Assembly (NCBI GenBank): GCA_964473025.1
Contig: CAYYMZ010000002.1
Location: 1-64,000 of the forward strand
DNA length: 64,000 nt
Source: CAYYMZ01 sp964473025
GTDB lineage: Bacteria > Patescibacteriota > UBA1384 > DTJR01
Direction: 5' to 3'
In this document: positions 54,729 to 63,668 of the stretch, piece after piece
Layout: every line of letters starts with the position of its first letter
Numbering within the stretch: the stretch's first letter is position 1
Program-made: the position numbers and the translations under genes
Notes under the pieces: model-generated
Databases searched by the model: none
Told to the model about the DNA's origin: nothing
What the model saw: only the letters and a program-made list of their open reading frames with translations

Positions 54729-54868
54729 TGCGAAGGTGTTTTGCTTTGAGGCCGTCCGGAGCCCGAATGGGCATGGTTTCTGCCTTAGCAGAAGAATGAG
54801 GGCGAGGTTGAGCGCGATTTTCACGCTGGGAAAATCGACGCGTGCCGAGAAGTAAGGATACCTGAGCA
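54729..54868 (+). ncRNA. Recurrent structured RNA, copy 2
   Basis: 140 nt between the start of the YabE-like gene and the stop of pcrA. It shares with copy 1 the blocks TTTTGCTTTGAGGCCGTCCG, GCGAGGTT.GAGC, a CGCTGG loop, CGTGCCGA and GA.ACC.GAGC. The closing helix changes from GGAT/ATCC to AGGT/ACCT and keeps the GA/GA step and a TGC/GCA end pair. TTTTGCTTT pairs with GAAGTAAGG only if G-U pairs are allowed on the plus strand. The inner hairpin becomes CGATTTTC / GAAAATCG. Variable middle: two small hairpins (GCCC-GAAT-GGGC; TTCTGC-CTTA-GCAGAA). Confidence 0.6.
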
Positions 54869-54873
54869 ATTTT

Positions 54874-56739
54874 TCATAACTCGATTACCTCAATTTCATC
54901 TTGCGGAAGTTCGGTCAAAAATCTTGAGGGGGTTGACTGCTGAAAACTGCCATAAACAAACCGGCTAAGCGAATACCCCAAATAAAGACGTTCCATGGCA
55001 CGCGTCATACCAACATAAAACAGACGGCGCTCTTCCTCGAGCTGGAATTGATCGCCAAGGGAGTTTGCGTGCGGGAAAAGACCCTCCTCCATGCCGGTAA
55101 TAAAAACGACCGGAAATTCAAGCCCTTTGGCTAAATGCACTGTCATGAGCGTCAGGACATCATCCGATTCTTTGTAATCATCAAGGTCGGAAACCAAGGC
55201 GACTCTTTCTAAAAATTCTTCAAGATTATTAAAATTAGAGGCCGCCGCTTTTAATTCCTCAATATTTTCAAGTCGGGTTTGTGATTCAAAAGTTCCATCA
55301 CTTAAATAATCTTTATAAGACGAAATTCGGATTATTTCACCGATTAAGGCGTCGGGTGAAGATGTGGCTGCTCTTGCGCGGAGTTCATCCATCATTTTTA
55401 TAAAACTTGCGTATTTTGGGATAGCGTCTATGGCAGATTTGGGGTCGTCAAGAATTTTATTCAATGTTTTGTCCCCGATGCCTCTGGGCGGACAGTTGAT
55501 AACACGGGAGAGAGAAATAACATCATCCGGATTTTGAATCAAACGAAGATATGCAATAATATCTTTTATTTCGCGTCTTTCATAAAATCGCACTCCCCCG
55601 AAAATACGGTAGGGGATCCCGTAGTTTAGAAGCTGTTCTTCAAAAAGTCGTGATTGCGCATTGGTGCGATATAACACGGCGAAGTCACTATATGACCGTC
55701 CCTCCCCTGCCCTAAGGGATGAAACTTCCTCTAGAAAAAATTCTATCTCCCCTCTTTTTTCGTGCGCCCCCACCACCACAACCGGCGCACCGCTATCTTT
55801 TTTCGAGAATAGTTTTTTATCGGAGCGCATTGCGTTGTTTTTAATTACCCTCTGTGCGGCACTTAAAATTGGTATGGTTGAGCGGTAGTTTTCTTCCAAG
55901 AAAATAATTTTTGCGTCGGGATAATCTTTATTAAAATCTAAAATATTTTGAAACTTGGCCCCGCGAAAGGAGTAAATTGACTGCCAGTCGTCCCCTATTG
56001 CAAAGATGTTACGATTTTTATTCGCCAACAATTTTAAAAATATATATTGGGCGTGGTTCGTATCTTGATATTCGTCGATTAAAATATATCGGAAACGGTT
56101 TTGATATTTGGCTAAAACGTCCAGCCGCGTCTGAAGAAGCTCAACTGTTTTAAAAATAAGGTCGTCAAAATCAAATGCGCCGGCCCCTTTCAAAATTTTT
56201 TCGTAGCGTGAAAAAACCTTTAGAACAATTTCCTGAAAATGCTCCACGGCATATGCAGCGTATTGTTTGGCGCCGATCAATTCTCCCTTAGCTTGAGAAA
56301 TATATGTTCTTATCGCCTTGGGGTTATACTTTTTGGGATCGATGTTTAATTCCGACATCGCTTTTTTGACAGCGCGGATGGCATCGTCTTCATCAAAAAT
56401 GGTGAAGCTTTTTGGATAGTCCAAATTTTGGGCTTCGCGGCGTAAAATTTTAACGCAAATAGAGTGGAATGTTCCGAGCCAAAAAAGGTTTGATTTAATT
56501 TTTGAATCTGCCGACAGGAGCTTGTCGATTCTCTCGCGCATATTATTGGCTGCTTTATTCGTAAAGGTAACCGCCAAAATATTATCGGGTAAAGCTTGTT
56601 TTTCTTTTATTAAATAAGCTAAGCGATGAGTAAGTGTTCTTGTTTTTCCCGATCCCGCTCCGGCAAGGATTAATACTGGCCCATCCGTCGCGAGGACCGC
56701 TTCCCTTTGTTGCTCATTTAAGCCGTCAAATATGTTCAT
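54874..56739 (-). CDS. pcrA: UvrD/PcrA-type superfamily 1 DNA helicase
   Basis: 621-residue 3'-5' helicase acting in repair and in removing recombinase filaments. It has the Q motif (LNEQQREAV), motif I AGAGSGKTRTLTHRLAYL, Ia TFTNKAANNMRERI, motif II LIDEYQDTNHAQY, III IGDDWQSIYSFRGA, IV ENYRSTIPIL, V TVHLAKGLEFPVVFITGMEEGLFP and VI EERRLFYVGMTRAMERLYL. It is about 100 residues shorter than Bacillus PcrA, lacking the long C-terminal tail that binds RNA polymerase. The subfamily is inferred from overall resemblance. Confidence 0.94.
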   Translation of the reverse strand: MNIFDGLNEQQREAVLATDGPVLILAGAGSGKTRTLTHRLAYLIKEKQALPDNILAVTFTNKAANNMRERIDKLLSADSKIKSNLFWLGTFHSICVKILRREAQNLDYPKSFTIFDEDDAIRAVKKAMSELNIDPKKYNPKAIRTYISQAKGELIGAKQYAAYAVEHFQEIVLKVFSRYEKILKGAGAFDFDDLIFKTVELLQTRLDVLAKYQNRFRYILIDEYQDTNHAQYIFLKLLANKNRNIFAIGDDWQSIYSFRGAKFQNILDFNKDYPDAKIIFLEENYRSTIPILSAAQRVIKNNAMRSDKKLFSKKDSGAPVVVVGAHEKRGEIEFFLEEVSSLRAGEGRSYSDFAVLYRTNAQSRLFEEQLLNYGIPYRIFGGVRFYERREIKDIIAYLRLIQNPDDVISLSRVINCPPRGIGDKTLNKILDDPKSAIDAIPKYASFIKMMDELRARAATSSPDALIGEIIRISSYKDYLSDGTFESQTRLENIEELKAAASNFNNLEEFLERVALVSDLDDYKESDDVLTLMTVHLAKGLEFPVVFITGMEEGLFPHANSLGDQFQLEEERRLFYVGMTRAMERLYLGYSLSRFVYGSFQQSTPSRFLTELPQDEIEVIEL

Positions 56740-56761
56740 GAACTTAAAACTATCAAATTTG

Positions 56762-56791
56762 TTGCATTTTTGGAAATAAGTGGTGTATAAT
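56762..56791 (+). promoter_or_regulatory. Promoter of the 56829 gene
   Basis: TTGCAT, an 18-nt spacer and TATAAT (56786-56791), with a leader of about 30 nt containing AAGGTAGGGG before ATG 56829. Confidence 0.6.
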
Positions 56792-56828
56792 TTACATGTA
56801 TCAACAGTTGATCTTAAGGTAGGGGTTA

Positions 56829-58478
56829 ATGAAGAAAACAGAGGAAACGCCGAAAGTAATGCATATTGGCGGATGGACTGCAGCAGTCATCGGTGCAGCC
56901 GTTTTTGCGGCTGTAGTCGGGGTATTTATGTATCAAAAGGCAAACGCTCCGATTGAAGCGGCGATAGAAGCACCTGCAGCGGCCGCTCCAGCATCTACCG
57001 CTGCTGAAACTTGCTCAAATGTCGCTCTTAATAATTATCCAGGAATGGATGTAGTCAATGCTGGTGCCGCTGAGTATAAGCATGAAATTTTCGAAAGTCA
57101 GATGGGCGGAACCTGGCGATGCAATGAATATTGCATTCCGGGGGTTGAGGAAGGTAGCTATACCAGTGCCAAAAGCCAGCAGGCTATTAAAACCTATCTT
57201 TCAGGCAAAACAATGGGCGGTCAGCAGGTTAATGTGGTCCAAAGCGGCCAGAATTTTCAGAAGTTATTATTACCAACCCCCAATGGCACAACAATGGCAC
57301 GCACCGTAATCTTAGATGCATCAAAAAAAGAGTGCTTAGGTTACAATAAGGGTAAGGGGTGGAGCACGAATTATGAAAAAATGGTTGATGCTAACGGGAC
57401 AGTAACTGCTCCGGCCGTTGAAAACTTAACTGCAGCTGACGCCGAAAAATATCAAGAGGATATGACAAAACAAGAGGCCGCAAAGCAAGTAACGGCTAAG
57501 CCCGCTGAAACTTCAATAGGATCAGTACCCGTGTCTGGAGTTGATTCTGACACAAGGAGTATAAAGGGAAATCAAGACGGGCAGTCGGCAACGGTTACCG
57601 GTCCAGACGGCACTGAAACAACCGTGCTGACTCCAGAAACGAGCAAAAGCGAATTTGTCAGATGCATGAAAACCGTAAATGATCACCTAACGAACAGGTC
57701 TTGGCTAAGCAAATTATTAGGCAAAGAAAAAGAATATGTAAAGGAATATGGCGGTATCAAAACGCTAACCGGCTATCCTGATGAAGATTTAATGACCAGT
57801 AAAATGCCAGCTGCCAGTGATGTGGAAAAGGCAAGAGAGAACTGCTTTGCGCTTTCTGATAAAATAAACACTCAATATAAGGTTGCTGTAGAAGCAGCAA
57901 CAGCAGCTAGTTCAAGAGACATCACTAACGATCCCGAATCAGTGGAGGGAAAAATACTGCTTGCGAAGTCAACAAGATTGGTTGTTAGAGGGGATATGTT
58001 TTTTGCCGATCAAGCCCCGTATATTGACAACGAGACAATAGTTTATGCCCGTGTCGGTGAACTTAATCTAAGTACAAAGATCAGGCGCGACAACGGTTAC
58101 TTTGATGCTAGCCATCCGACTCGGTATCAAATGGTTCTCAATGTAGATCAAAGCTGGCTTGCAAATACAATAAAAAATAAAAATAATGTCACCGTCTGGC
58201 TCTTCGGTTGGAACAGTGGAGGGGCAAAATATTACACGAGGGATATAATCGACTCCTACACTTTTGGTAAGCAGAGTTTTTCTCTCGCGACCACGGGAGA
58301 CACGGTGACTGTTTTTCTCGACTTGGGTAAAAAGACACTTAAATCCAATTACGTATCAGGATTGTGGATTACTGGGGGCAAGAATCTGCCACCTCTTTAC
58401 GAAAGAGGTCAAAGCAAGTGGCAAACGGTTACAAAATTCAAACAAATATTTGGTATCAGCGGAGATTTTAGAGACTAG
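56829..58478 (+). CDS. Exported protein of unknown function with an Ala-rich stalk
   Basis: 549 residues: a short N-terminus, one helix (GWTAAVIGAAVFAAVVGVFMYQ), an Ala/Pro/Glu-rich stalk (EAAIEAPAAAAPASTAA), then several moderately Cys-bearing segments and a C-terminal beta-rich domain (SFSLATTGDTVTVFLDLGKKTLKSNYVSGLWITGGKNLPPLYERG). I recognise no family. It has its own promoter and a usable Shine-Dalgarno, and converges on ftsH with only 4 bases between the stops. Confidence 0.65.
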   Translation: MKKTEETPKVMHIGGWTAAVIGAAVFAAVVGVFMYQKANAPIEAAIEAPAAAAPASTAAETCSNVALNNYPGMDVVNAGAAEYKHEIFESQMGGTWRCNEYCIPGVEEGSYTSAKSQQAIKTYLSGKTMGGQQVNVVQSGQNFQKLLLPTPNGTTMARTVILDASKKECLGYNKGKGWSTNYEKMVDANGTVTAPAVENLTAADAEKYQEDMTKQEAAKQVTAKPAETSIGSVPVSGVDSDTRSIKGNQDGQSATVTGPDGTETTVLTPETSKSEFVRCMKTVNDHLTNRSWLSKLLGKEKEYVKEYGGIKTLTGYPDEDLMTSKMPAASDVEKARENCFALSDKINTQYKVAVEAATAASSRDITNDPESVEGKILLAKSTRLVVRGDMFFADQAPYIDNETIVYARVGELNLSTKIRRDNGYFDASHPTRYQMVLNVDQSWLANTIKNKNNVTVWLFGWNSGGAKYYTRDIIDSYTFGKQSFSLATTGDTVTVFLDLGKKTLKSNYVSGLWITGGKNLPPLYERGQSKWQTVTKFKQIFGISGDFRD

Positions 58479-58482
58479 ATAT

Positions 58483-60267
58483 TCAAATAATTTGCGCGAG
58501 TTCTTCTCTCTCGATAGTTTCTTTTTTAAGGAGTGTCTCAGCTAATTTTTTGAGTTTGGTTTTGTTTTTAGTTAGGACTTCTTTGGCCTTAGCTTCGCCT
58601 TCGCGGACAAATTTCTCTACTTCCATATCAACCTGTGAGGCAACTTTTTCGGAAACATTTTTGTGCTCGCCCAATTCGCGGCCAAGAAAGACCATCTCGT
58701 CACGCTCTTTGGTGACAATCGGGCCTAAGAGATCGCTCATACCATAAACCTGCACCATATCACGGGCAATTTTAGTAGCACGCTCCAAGTCATTTGATGC
58801 CCCGGTGGTAAATTCGTTAAAGATCATTTTCTCAGAAACGCGGCCGGCTAGAAGTTGGGCGATATCATTCAAGAACCCGTTTTTTGACTGCATATATTTA
58901 TCTTCCCTCGGTGTGCTCCAAGTATAACCCAACGCCATGCCGCGTGAGACAATTGAGATTTTATGCAGCTCTTCTTCGGGTTTTAAGATTTTGCCGACAA
59001 TCGCATGTCCCGCTTCGTGATAAGCAGAGATCTTTTTTTCTTCTTCCGACATGATTTTGCTTTTGCGCTCAGGACCCAACGTTACCTTCTCTACTGCGCG
59101 TAAAATATCAAATTCAGTCACCGTTTTTTGGTTTTGGCGCGCAGCTAAAATAGCAGCTTCGTTCATTACATTTCTTAAATCCGCGCCACTCATTCCAACC
59201 GTATGCGTGGCAACGCGGGATAAATCAACACCTTTTTCAACCGGCTTGTTCTTGGAGTGAATTTTTAAAATCGCTACGCGCTCTTTTTTATCAGGCAGCG
59301 ATAAAGCAACACGGCGGTCAAATCTGCCGGGACGCAAAAGCGCCGGATCTAGCACGTCGGGACGGTTTGTGGCCGCCAAGATGATGACACGCGTGTCTGT
59401 ATCAAATCCGTCCATTTCAACCAGTATCTGATTTAAGGTCTGTTCTCGCTCATCGTGGCTGCCACCAAGGCCAGCTCCGCGCTGGCGGCCAATGGCATCT
59501 AATTCATCAATAAAAATAACACAAGGGGCATTTCTTTTTGCTTTCATAAACATATCGCGCACGCGCGAGGCACCGACACCGACAAACATCTCAACAAACT
59601 CCGAGGCGGAAATTGCAAAAAATGGGACGGCGGCTTCTCCCGCAACAGCTTTAGCTAATAGCGTTTTTCCAACTCCGGGCAAGCCCACCAGCAAAACCCC
59701 TTTTGGTATTTCTGCGCCCAAGGCCTTAAACTTAGTCGGATTTTTCAAAAACTGAACAACCTCAACCAACTCTTCTTTTGCTTCATCTAACCCGGCTACA
59801 TCGGCAAAAGTAACCTTATTGTTGGCGTTGGAAAGGCGCGCGGTTGATTTACCGAAACTCATTGCTTTCATATTGGCACCTTGGGCCTGGCGCAGCATAA
59901 AGTAAATAAATCCCCCCAAGAGCAAAAACGGTAAAACAATACCCAGGATCGTTGGCCAGGCACTGCCGGAATCTGGATTTTTGACATCGAGCGTAACTTT
60001 ATCTGGTGTAATACCGTAATCAACCAGCGAGATCCCCTGCTCTTTGTATGACTGAAGCTGTTTGCCGTCTTTTAGATCGGCGGTTATTTTATCGTTTTGC
60101 CCGGTAATTTTTGTTATGTTGCCCAATCTAACTTCCTCCTGGATACGGCTTAAAGTAACGTTTTCGGGAGCTGTCTTGTAAAGAGGGCTGAATAAATTAT
60201 AAAGAGTAGCCGCTACAAGCAGCAATACAACAACAGTTGCTATCGTTCTAATTTGATTTGGTTTCAT
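58483..60267 (-). CDS. ftsH: ATP-dependent zinc metalloprotease FtsH
   Basis: Membrane-bound AAA protease that degrades misfolded or short-lived membrane and soluble proteins. Two membrane helices (about 8-26 and 108-128) flank a small outer domain. The AAA module has Walker [15 protein letters not shown] (Leu and Val in place of the usual Pro and Thr), Walker [17 protein letters not shown] and the second region of homology [11 protein letters not shown]. The protease has HEAGH. The length of 594 aa is a little short at the C-terminus. The ATG follows closely on a TAACTT-like -10, and tRNA genes lie upstream. Confidence 0.97.
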   Translation of the reverse strand: MKPNQIRTIATVVVLLLVAATLYNLFSPLYKTAPENVTLSRIQEEVRLGNITKITGQNDKITADLKDGKQLQSYKEQGISLVDYGITPDKVTLDVKNPDSGSAWPTILGIVLPFLLLGGFIYFMLRQAQGANMKAMSFGKSTARLSNANNKVTFADVAGLDEAKEELVEVVQFLKNPTKFKALGAEIPKGVLLVGLPGVGKTLLAKAVAGEAAVPFFAISASEFVEMFVGVGASRVRDMFMKAKRNAPCVIFIDELDAIGRQRGAGLGGSHDEREQTLNQILVEMDGFDTDTRVIILAATNRPDVLDPALLRPGRFDRRVALSLPDKKERVAILKIHSKNKPVEKGVDLSRVATHTVGMSGADLRNVMNEAAILAARQNQKTVTEFDILRAVEKVTLGPERKSKIMSEEEKKISAYHEAGHAIVGKILKPEEELHKISIVSRGMALGYTWSTPREDKYMQSKNGFLNDIAQLLAGRVSEKMIFNEFTTGASNDLERATKIARDMVQVYGMSDLLGPIVTKERDEMVFLGRELGEHKNVSEKVASQVDMEVEKFVREGEAKAKEVLTKNKTKLKKLAETLLKKETIEREELAQII

Positions 60268-60410
60268 GATATAAGTTAAAAGTTAAAAAAATTAGTTGTG
60301 GGGCGACGTGGGATGGTGGTAGTGACCGGATTCGAACCTGTGACCTAGGGGTTATGATTCCCTCGCTCCCAGCCTCATCGGCTGGTCCGCCGTAGAGGCG
60401 GATAACTTCA

Positions 60411-60521
60411 CCCCGTTAAATGGTGGTAGCAGGAGGGTTCGAACCTCCGACCTAAGGGTTATGATTCCTTCGCTCTACCACTGAGCTATGCTACCTTCGT
60501 TATCTAATAAAATTAACGGGG
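60411..60521. repeat. Inverted repeat bracketing tRNA-Met
   Basis: 60411-60419 (CCCCGTTAA) and 60513-60521 (TTAACGGGG) are perfect 9-bp complements enclosing tRNA-Met. The same pair brackets tRNA-Leu(CAG) at 37769-37878. Confidence 0.65.
60421..60495 (-). tRNA. tRNA-Met(CAU), elongator type, nested inside the split tRNA-Met
   Basis: A 75-nt tRNA with encoded CCA. The acceptor is GGTAGCA/TGCTACC, the D arm GCTC-AGTGGTA-GAGC, the anticodon loop ATCATAA (anticodon CAT) and the T arm GGAGG-TTCGAAC-CCTCC. The last pair of the anticodon stem is an A-C mismatch. An Ile2 tRNA (CAU modified by TilS) cannot be fully excluded, but the body resembles elongator Met. Confidence 0.9.
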
Positions 60522-60596
60522 CATGCTGAGCTACACTACCGTAGCTACAGTGATATTTTACGCGCTCAACCTTAAAATGTAAAGTGTCTTTAACAT

Positions 60597-60622
60597 AAAA
60601 ACTTGCCGCCTTAGCAAGTTTT
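60597..60622 (-). terminator. Terminator behind the tRNA-fMet element
   Basis: A nine-base-pair hairpin (AAAACTTGC / GCAAGTTTT) with a T-rich tail (TTTTTATG) on the minus strand. It stands 11 nt beyond the outer 3'-end fragment of element F, not next to the intact tRNA-fMet. Confidence 0.75.
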
Positions 60623-60632
60623 AGCTTAATTT

Positions 60633-60821
60633 TGGTGGGGTGTATGCCTACCAGCAGGGATTCGGTCACCCGCCGAAATCTGCTGATTTCGCGGTCGACC
60701 CCGTTTATTAATTCCCTGTCGGATTATTCGCGAGTTCCACCCTCGCGAAGCGCGCCGTCGCGCTCCGGCCTTCTCATCCCACCCGCCAAAATGGCTCGCC
60801 CCCTTCGGGTGCAATCCATTT
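60633..60821 (-). mobile_element. tRNA T-loop element, copy F (at tRNA-fMet)
   Basis: The core (60665-60821) starts GTCACCCG, then hairpin 1 (CGAAATC-TGCT-GATTTCG), CGGTCGACCCCG, an extra hairpin (ATTCGCGAG..CTCGCGAA, about 60727-60750), hairpin 2 (GCGCG-CCGT-CGCGC) and a 3' hairpin with arms AAAATGG/CCATTTT. The flanking repeat is decayed: 60633-60664 shares TTTTGGT, AGCAGG and GATTCG with the tRNA-fMet end (60822-60842) but has a 16-bp insertion and a small deletion. It is the oldest-looking copy. Confidence 0.55.
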
Positions 60822-60898
60822 TGGTAGCAGGGGTGGGATTCGAACCCACGACCTCAAGGTTATGAGCCTTGCGAGCTACCAGACTGCTCCACCCTGCG
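60822..60898 (-). tRNA. Initiator tRNA-fMet(CAU)
   Basis: A 77-nt tRNA with encoded CCA. It starts CGCAGGG with an unpaired first position (C1 opposite U72), the initiator hallmark. It has D loop AGTCTGGTAGC, anticodon arm CAAGG-CTCATAA-CCTTG and T arm GTGGG-TTCGAAT-CCCAC. The three G-C pairs normal in the initiator anticodon stem are only partly kept. Confidence 0.92.
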
Positions 60899-61011
60899 CC
60901 AATTTAACAACTTCAAATAACTCTCTCACCACTAGGCCTAAAAATAGCACAAATGCCACAAAAAGTAAACCCCAACATCCATTAAATCAGGTTGGCGGGG
61001 CCAATCTTAAA

Positions 61012-61416
61012 TTAGGATCCGTCAAGTGCCTGATTCACAAGTTTGTCCGCCTCTTTATTTTGCTCGCGCCTGACGTGGCGGAAAACGACTGCGCCGCCAA
61101 GCTCCAAAACAAGCTCCCTTACCTCATAGTAGAGTTCTTTTAGGTTTGCATCCTTAACTTTATACTCCCCATTCAACTGCCGTGAAACTAGCTCTGAGTC
61201 CAAGTTTATTTCTATTGATTGGGGTTTGAATTTTTCTTTCGCTATTTTCAGGGCGCAAATCACGGCTCTATATTCAGCCACATTATTTGTCGCCTCGCCT
61301 ATTCGTTCTTTGTGAGAGTGGATTTTTTTGTCATCGCTAAAAAAAACGACCCCGACTGCCGCCTCTCCCGGGTTACCGCGCGCACCCCCGTCTGTAAAAA
61401 TTTTTAAATCATTCAT
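61012..61416 (-). CDS. Ribonuclease HI, short type
   Basis: 134 residues with the four catalytic acids in place: FTDGGARGNPGEAAVGVVF (Asp), NNVAEYRAVICAL (Glu), LDSELVSRQLNGEYKVK (Asp) and RREQNKEADKLVNQAL (Asp). It removes RNA from RNA-DNA hybrids. It lacks the basic protrusion of E. coli RNase HI and resembles the archaeal or Bacillus YpdQ-like short type. ATG 61416 (MNDLKIF) is preferred over the upstream codon, which lies in the preceding gene. Confidence 0.9.
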   Translation of the reverse strand: MNDLKIFTDGGARGNPGEAAVGVVFFSDDKKIHSHKERIGEATNNVAEYRAVICALKIAKEKFKPQSIEINLDSELVSRQLNGEYKVKDANLKELYYEVRELVLELGGAVVFRHVRREQNKEADKLVNQALDGS

Positions 61417-61417
61417 T

Positions 61418-62404
61418 TTAGAGCCCACTACATTCACTACCACAATATATACCGTAATCAAAGAGGCCGAGATAATTTCCGTTGTTTGAGGAATCAAGTT
61501 TTGCTTCAACTTTTCGCCGCGCTCCACCCGCCGATCCGACCGATGAAATAATCAGGGTACCGGGTGCGTTTTGGGTTGGGATAAGCTTCTTATTTGTGGT
61601 TGCCTCAATGGCATAAAATATTGACCTTGATTGATCACTTGCGGGAGCACCTGTTATCCTGCCTGCCTTCTGTGCATTTGCGAGCAGATCCCTACTTCCG
61701 ATCTGGGGCCTGATGCGAAGATGGCATGTGACATTTGTCATTTGGCATTTAACGAAATCACCTATCTCAATCATATTTTTGCTCGGGTCGATATTAGTAT
61801 CTTCCCAAATAAGCTGATTTTCACCCGAAAGTGTTGAAGATGTGTCCACTAAGCGAACATTAATGGCTGTGAAATAATTGCTCGCAAGAGAGGTTGGCAA
61901 TGGCGTGGTATTCGCATAAGGCGGGGTGAAATAAATTTTTATATCAGTCAGAAGTTCGCCCGGACCCTGCGCTTTTGATGTAAAATAGGTCAGATCAATA
62001 TCAACCGTGTCATCAATATTGATGCTCCTTGCTTTTGCGGGATCTAACAACAACTGGATAGATGCCCCAGATGCGATGCTCGATATATCGCCAACGCTTA
62101 ATGAGTCGGTCTTAAAGCCAAGCCGGTATGATATTTCGGTGCCGCCTGCGTTTGGTATCGTCGTCTTGCCTAAATCGCCAAAGAGTTCCTGCGTCACGTT
62201 ATCGGCCTTGGCGTATTTATACCTTAAAAGCCCGTCTTCGATGCCGGAGAGGGCCGCCCTGTAGGCGAGTTTTCCGTCCCTAGATTGCGCGGACATTTGA
62301 GAAAATTGGCTCATCGCAACCGACGCACCGATAACCAGACCTGACACAACTACTCCAAGCGCCAGAGCAACTAACAGAGCTGATGATTTATATTTTTTCA
62401 TCAA
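61418..62404 (-). CDS. PilX-like pilus-associated protein with N-terminal membrane helix
   Basis: 328 residues. The N-terminus KKYKSSALLVALALGVVVSGLVIGASVAM and the following SAQSRDGKLAYRAALSGIEDGLLRYKYA match the PilX/PilX-like group (a pilin-type helix without a clean cleavage site, then an AL.AAEAG-like helix). A large beta-rich, Thr/Ser-rich domain follows. It overlaps the upstream pseudopilin gene by 4 bases and is the last gene of the pilin operon visible here. Confidence 0.75.
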   Translation of the reverse strand: MMKKYKSSALLVALALGVVVSGLVIGASVAMSQFSQMSAQSRDGKLAYRAALSGIEDGLLRYKYAKADNVTQELFGDLGKTTIPNAGGTEISYRLGFKTDSLSVGDISSIASGASIQLLLDPAKARSINIDDTVDIDLTYFTSKAQGPGELLTDIKIYFTPPYANTTPLPTSLASNYFTAINVRLVDTSSTLSGENQLIWEDTNIDPSKNMIEIGDFVKCQMTNVTCHLRIRPQIGSRDLLANAQKAGRITGAPASDQSRSIFYAIEATTNKKLIPTQNAPGTLIISSVGSAGGARRKVEAKLDSSNNGNYLGLFDYGIYCGSECSGL

Positions 62405-63090
62405 AAATTACCCTCCCCATTTGACACTCTCAAAGAAAGATAGGAAAAATTTTGGTCTTGGCTCGTCGGATTTTGAATATTGTACAGATTATCCTCCAGT
62501 ACAACCGTAAATAGGTGCGAACTTTGATTGTTATTATTTTTGACGCCCCAAATTTTAAACGGCGTGGCCAAGCCCAAAGATGTTGGCGAGCCATAACAAG
62601 TTTGATTCCCCGTTTTTAAAAATTCGTTGGCAACCGGAACGCTATCACCTTCAACGGGCAACGTGGCATCAGACCCATCTTTTCCAAATTCCCTAAAAAG
62701 ATACTGCTGGCTTTTGTCTTTGTAGATGACTGAATATGAGCCGTCGGACAAAAACATAGCCAGGCCGGCAAACTGGATATCTTCCGTCGGAAGTTGCTCC
62801 AGCGACAAACTATCATTTGCGACATCAATGTCTTTAAATAAATAACCATCGCCTTGCCCTATAATTCCCATGATCCGAGGTTCTCTGTTGCTGTTGTTCA
62901 CGCCACTTTCGACAAAATTCTGTAATATTTCCCGACACTCACCGGTATTTTTCAAATCCCTTGCCCGATCATTTGCTTTTCGGATCATTCCAAACGAAGC
63001 CGCTGCCATCATTGCTACAAACATAAAAATAGACGATGCGATCAGAATTTCGATCAAGCTAAATGATAGGATTTTTTTCATTTTTCCCAA
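62401..63090 (-). CDS. Type IV pseudopilin (prepilin with class III signal)
   Basis: 229 residues with the short basic leader MGKMKKILS followed by FSLIEILIASSIFMFVAMMAAASFGMIRKANDR: the F-S-L-I-E pattern with Glu at +5 that prepilin peptidase and the pilus machinery recognise. The rest is a beta-rich head domain with two Cys. The start may be 63090 or 63081 (MKKIL); both overlap the upstream gene. It is probably a minor pilin of a type IV pilus or competence pseudopilus. Confidence 0.83.
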   Translation of the reverse strand: MGKMKKILSFSLIEILIASSIFMFVAMMAAASFGMIRKANDRARDLKNTGECREILQNFVESGVNNSNREPRIMGIIGQGDGYLFKDIDVANDSLSLEQLPTEDIQFAGLAMFLSDGSYSVIYKDKSQQYLFREFGKDGSDATLPVEGDSVPVANEFLKTGNQTCYGSPTSLGLATPFKIWGVKNNNNQSSHLFTVVLEDNLYNIQNPTSQDQNFSYLSLRVSNGEGNF

Positions 63091-63668
63091 GCGGTAAAAT
63101 ATTGCGTTATGACATAATGCTTTTCGTTTGAGCTTTCCGATATATTAAATGCCGGTGACTCATCCCAGACAACATCAACCCTTACGAAACGACATACTTC
63201 AGGGGGAATATCATTATTTTCTGAACCTGAACATGAATTTTGCGGCTTTGAAACACTGACCTTGTATCGAAAGAAATCAGCAGAGTAAGGATTTGCCTTG
63301 CCCTTGAAGTCAAAATAAGCAAAACCCGTCTGGGAATATTTGGTGTTTGATTGATATGGCAAAATCGCGCCACCAGAAACACAATCCAATCCAAGCGCCT
63401 TGTATCCCTCGGTGTCGAAGCATTCAATCGGAAAAGAAGTTGCCGATGATGATAAATCAAAAGTAACCTGACCTAGTTCTTTGGCGGATGAAACCCGTTC
63501 CAAAATATCGTTTGAAATTTGACTGGCGATGGAATATGTATCATTTTTCGTTGCAACTTTAATAGAACTCGAAGATAAGGCAACGGCCGCAGATAAAATC
63601 AAAACAATTACGACCGAGGCAATCAGCGCCTCTGTCAAGCCGAATGCTTTTAGTTTAATTTTCTTCAT
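63078..63668 (-). CDS. Type IV pseudopilin (PilV/GspI-like)
   Basis: 196 residues. The leader KKIKLKA is followed by FGLTEALIASVVIVLILSAAVALSSSSIKVATKND, with Glu at position +5 of the mature helix. The head domain carries three or four Cys (FDTEGYKALGLDCVSGG, NSCSGSENNDIPPEVCRFVRVDVVW). It overlaps the neighbouring pilin genes on both sides, so the genes form one translationally coupled operon. Confidence 0.83.
   Translation of the reverse strand: MKKIKLKAFGLTEALIASVVIVLILSAAVALSSSSIKVATKNDTYSIASQISNDILERVSSAKELGQVTFDLSSSATSFPIECFDTEGYKALGLDCVSGGAILPYQSNTKYSQTGFAYFDFKGKANPYSADFFRYKVSVSKPQNSCSGSENNDIPPEVCRFVRVDVVWDESPAFNISESSNEKHYVITQYFTAWEK

Larger units (their letters stand above)
60314..60540 (-). 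pseudogene. tRNA-Met split in the D loop by an insert that contains a whole tRNA-Met
   Basis: The 5' part (60540-60526: GGTAGTG-TA-GCTC-AG) stops in the D loop. The 3' part (60368-60314) resumes with the other D-stem strand GAGC, an anticodon arm with CAT, a T arm ACAGG-TTCGAAT-CCGGT (one mismatch) and an acceptor CACTACC-ACCA that pairs perfectly with GGTAGTG. The 157-bp insert holds CCCCGTTAA, intact tRNA-Met (60421-60495), TTAACGGGG, and two hairpins (TCCGCC/GGCGGA, CCAGCC/GGCTGG). The D-loop GG is missing unless it comes from the insert, so the outer tRNA is probably dead, but its stems are nearly preserved. Confidence 0.65.
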
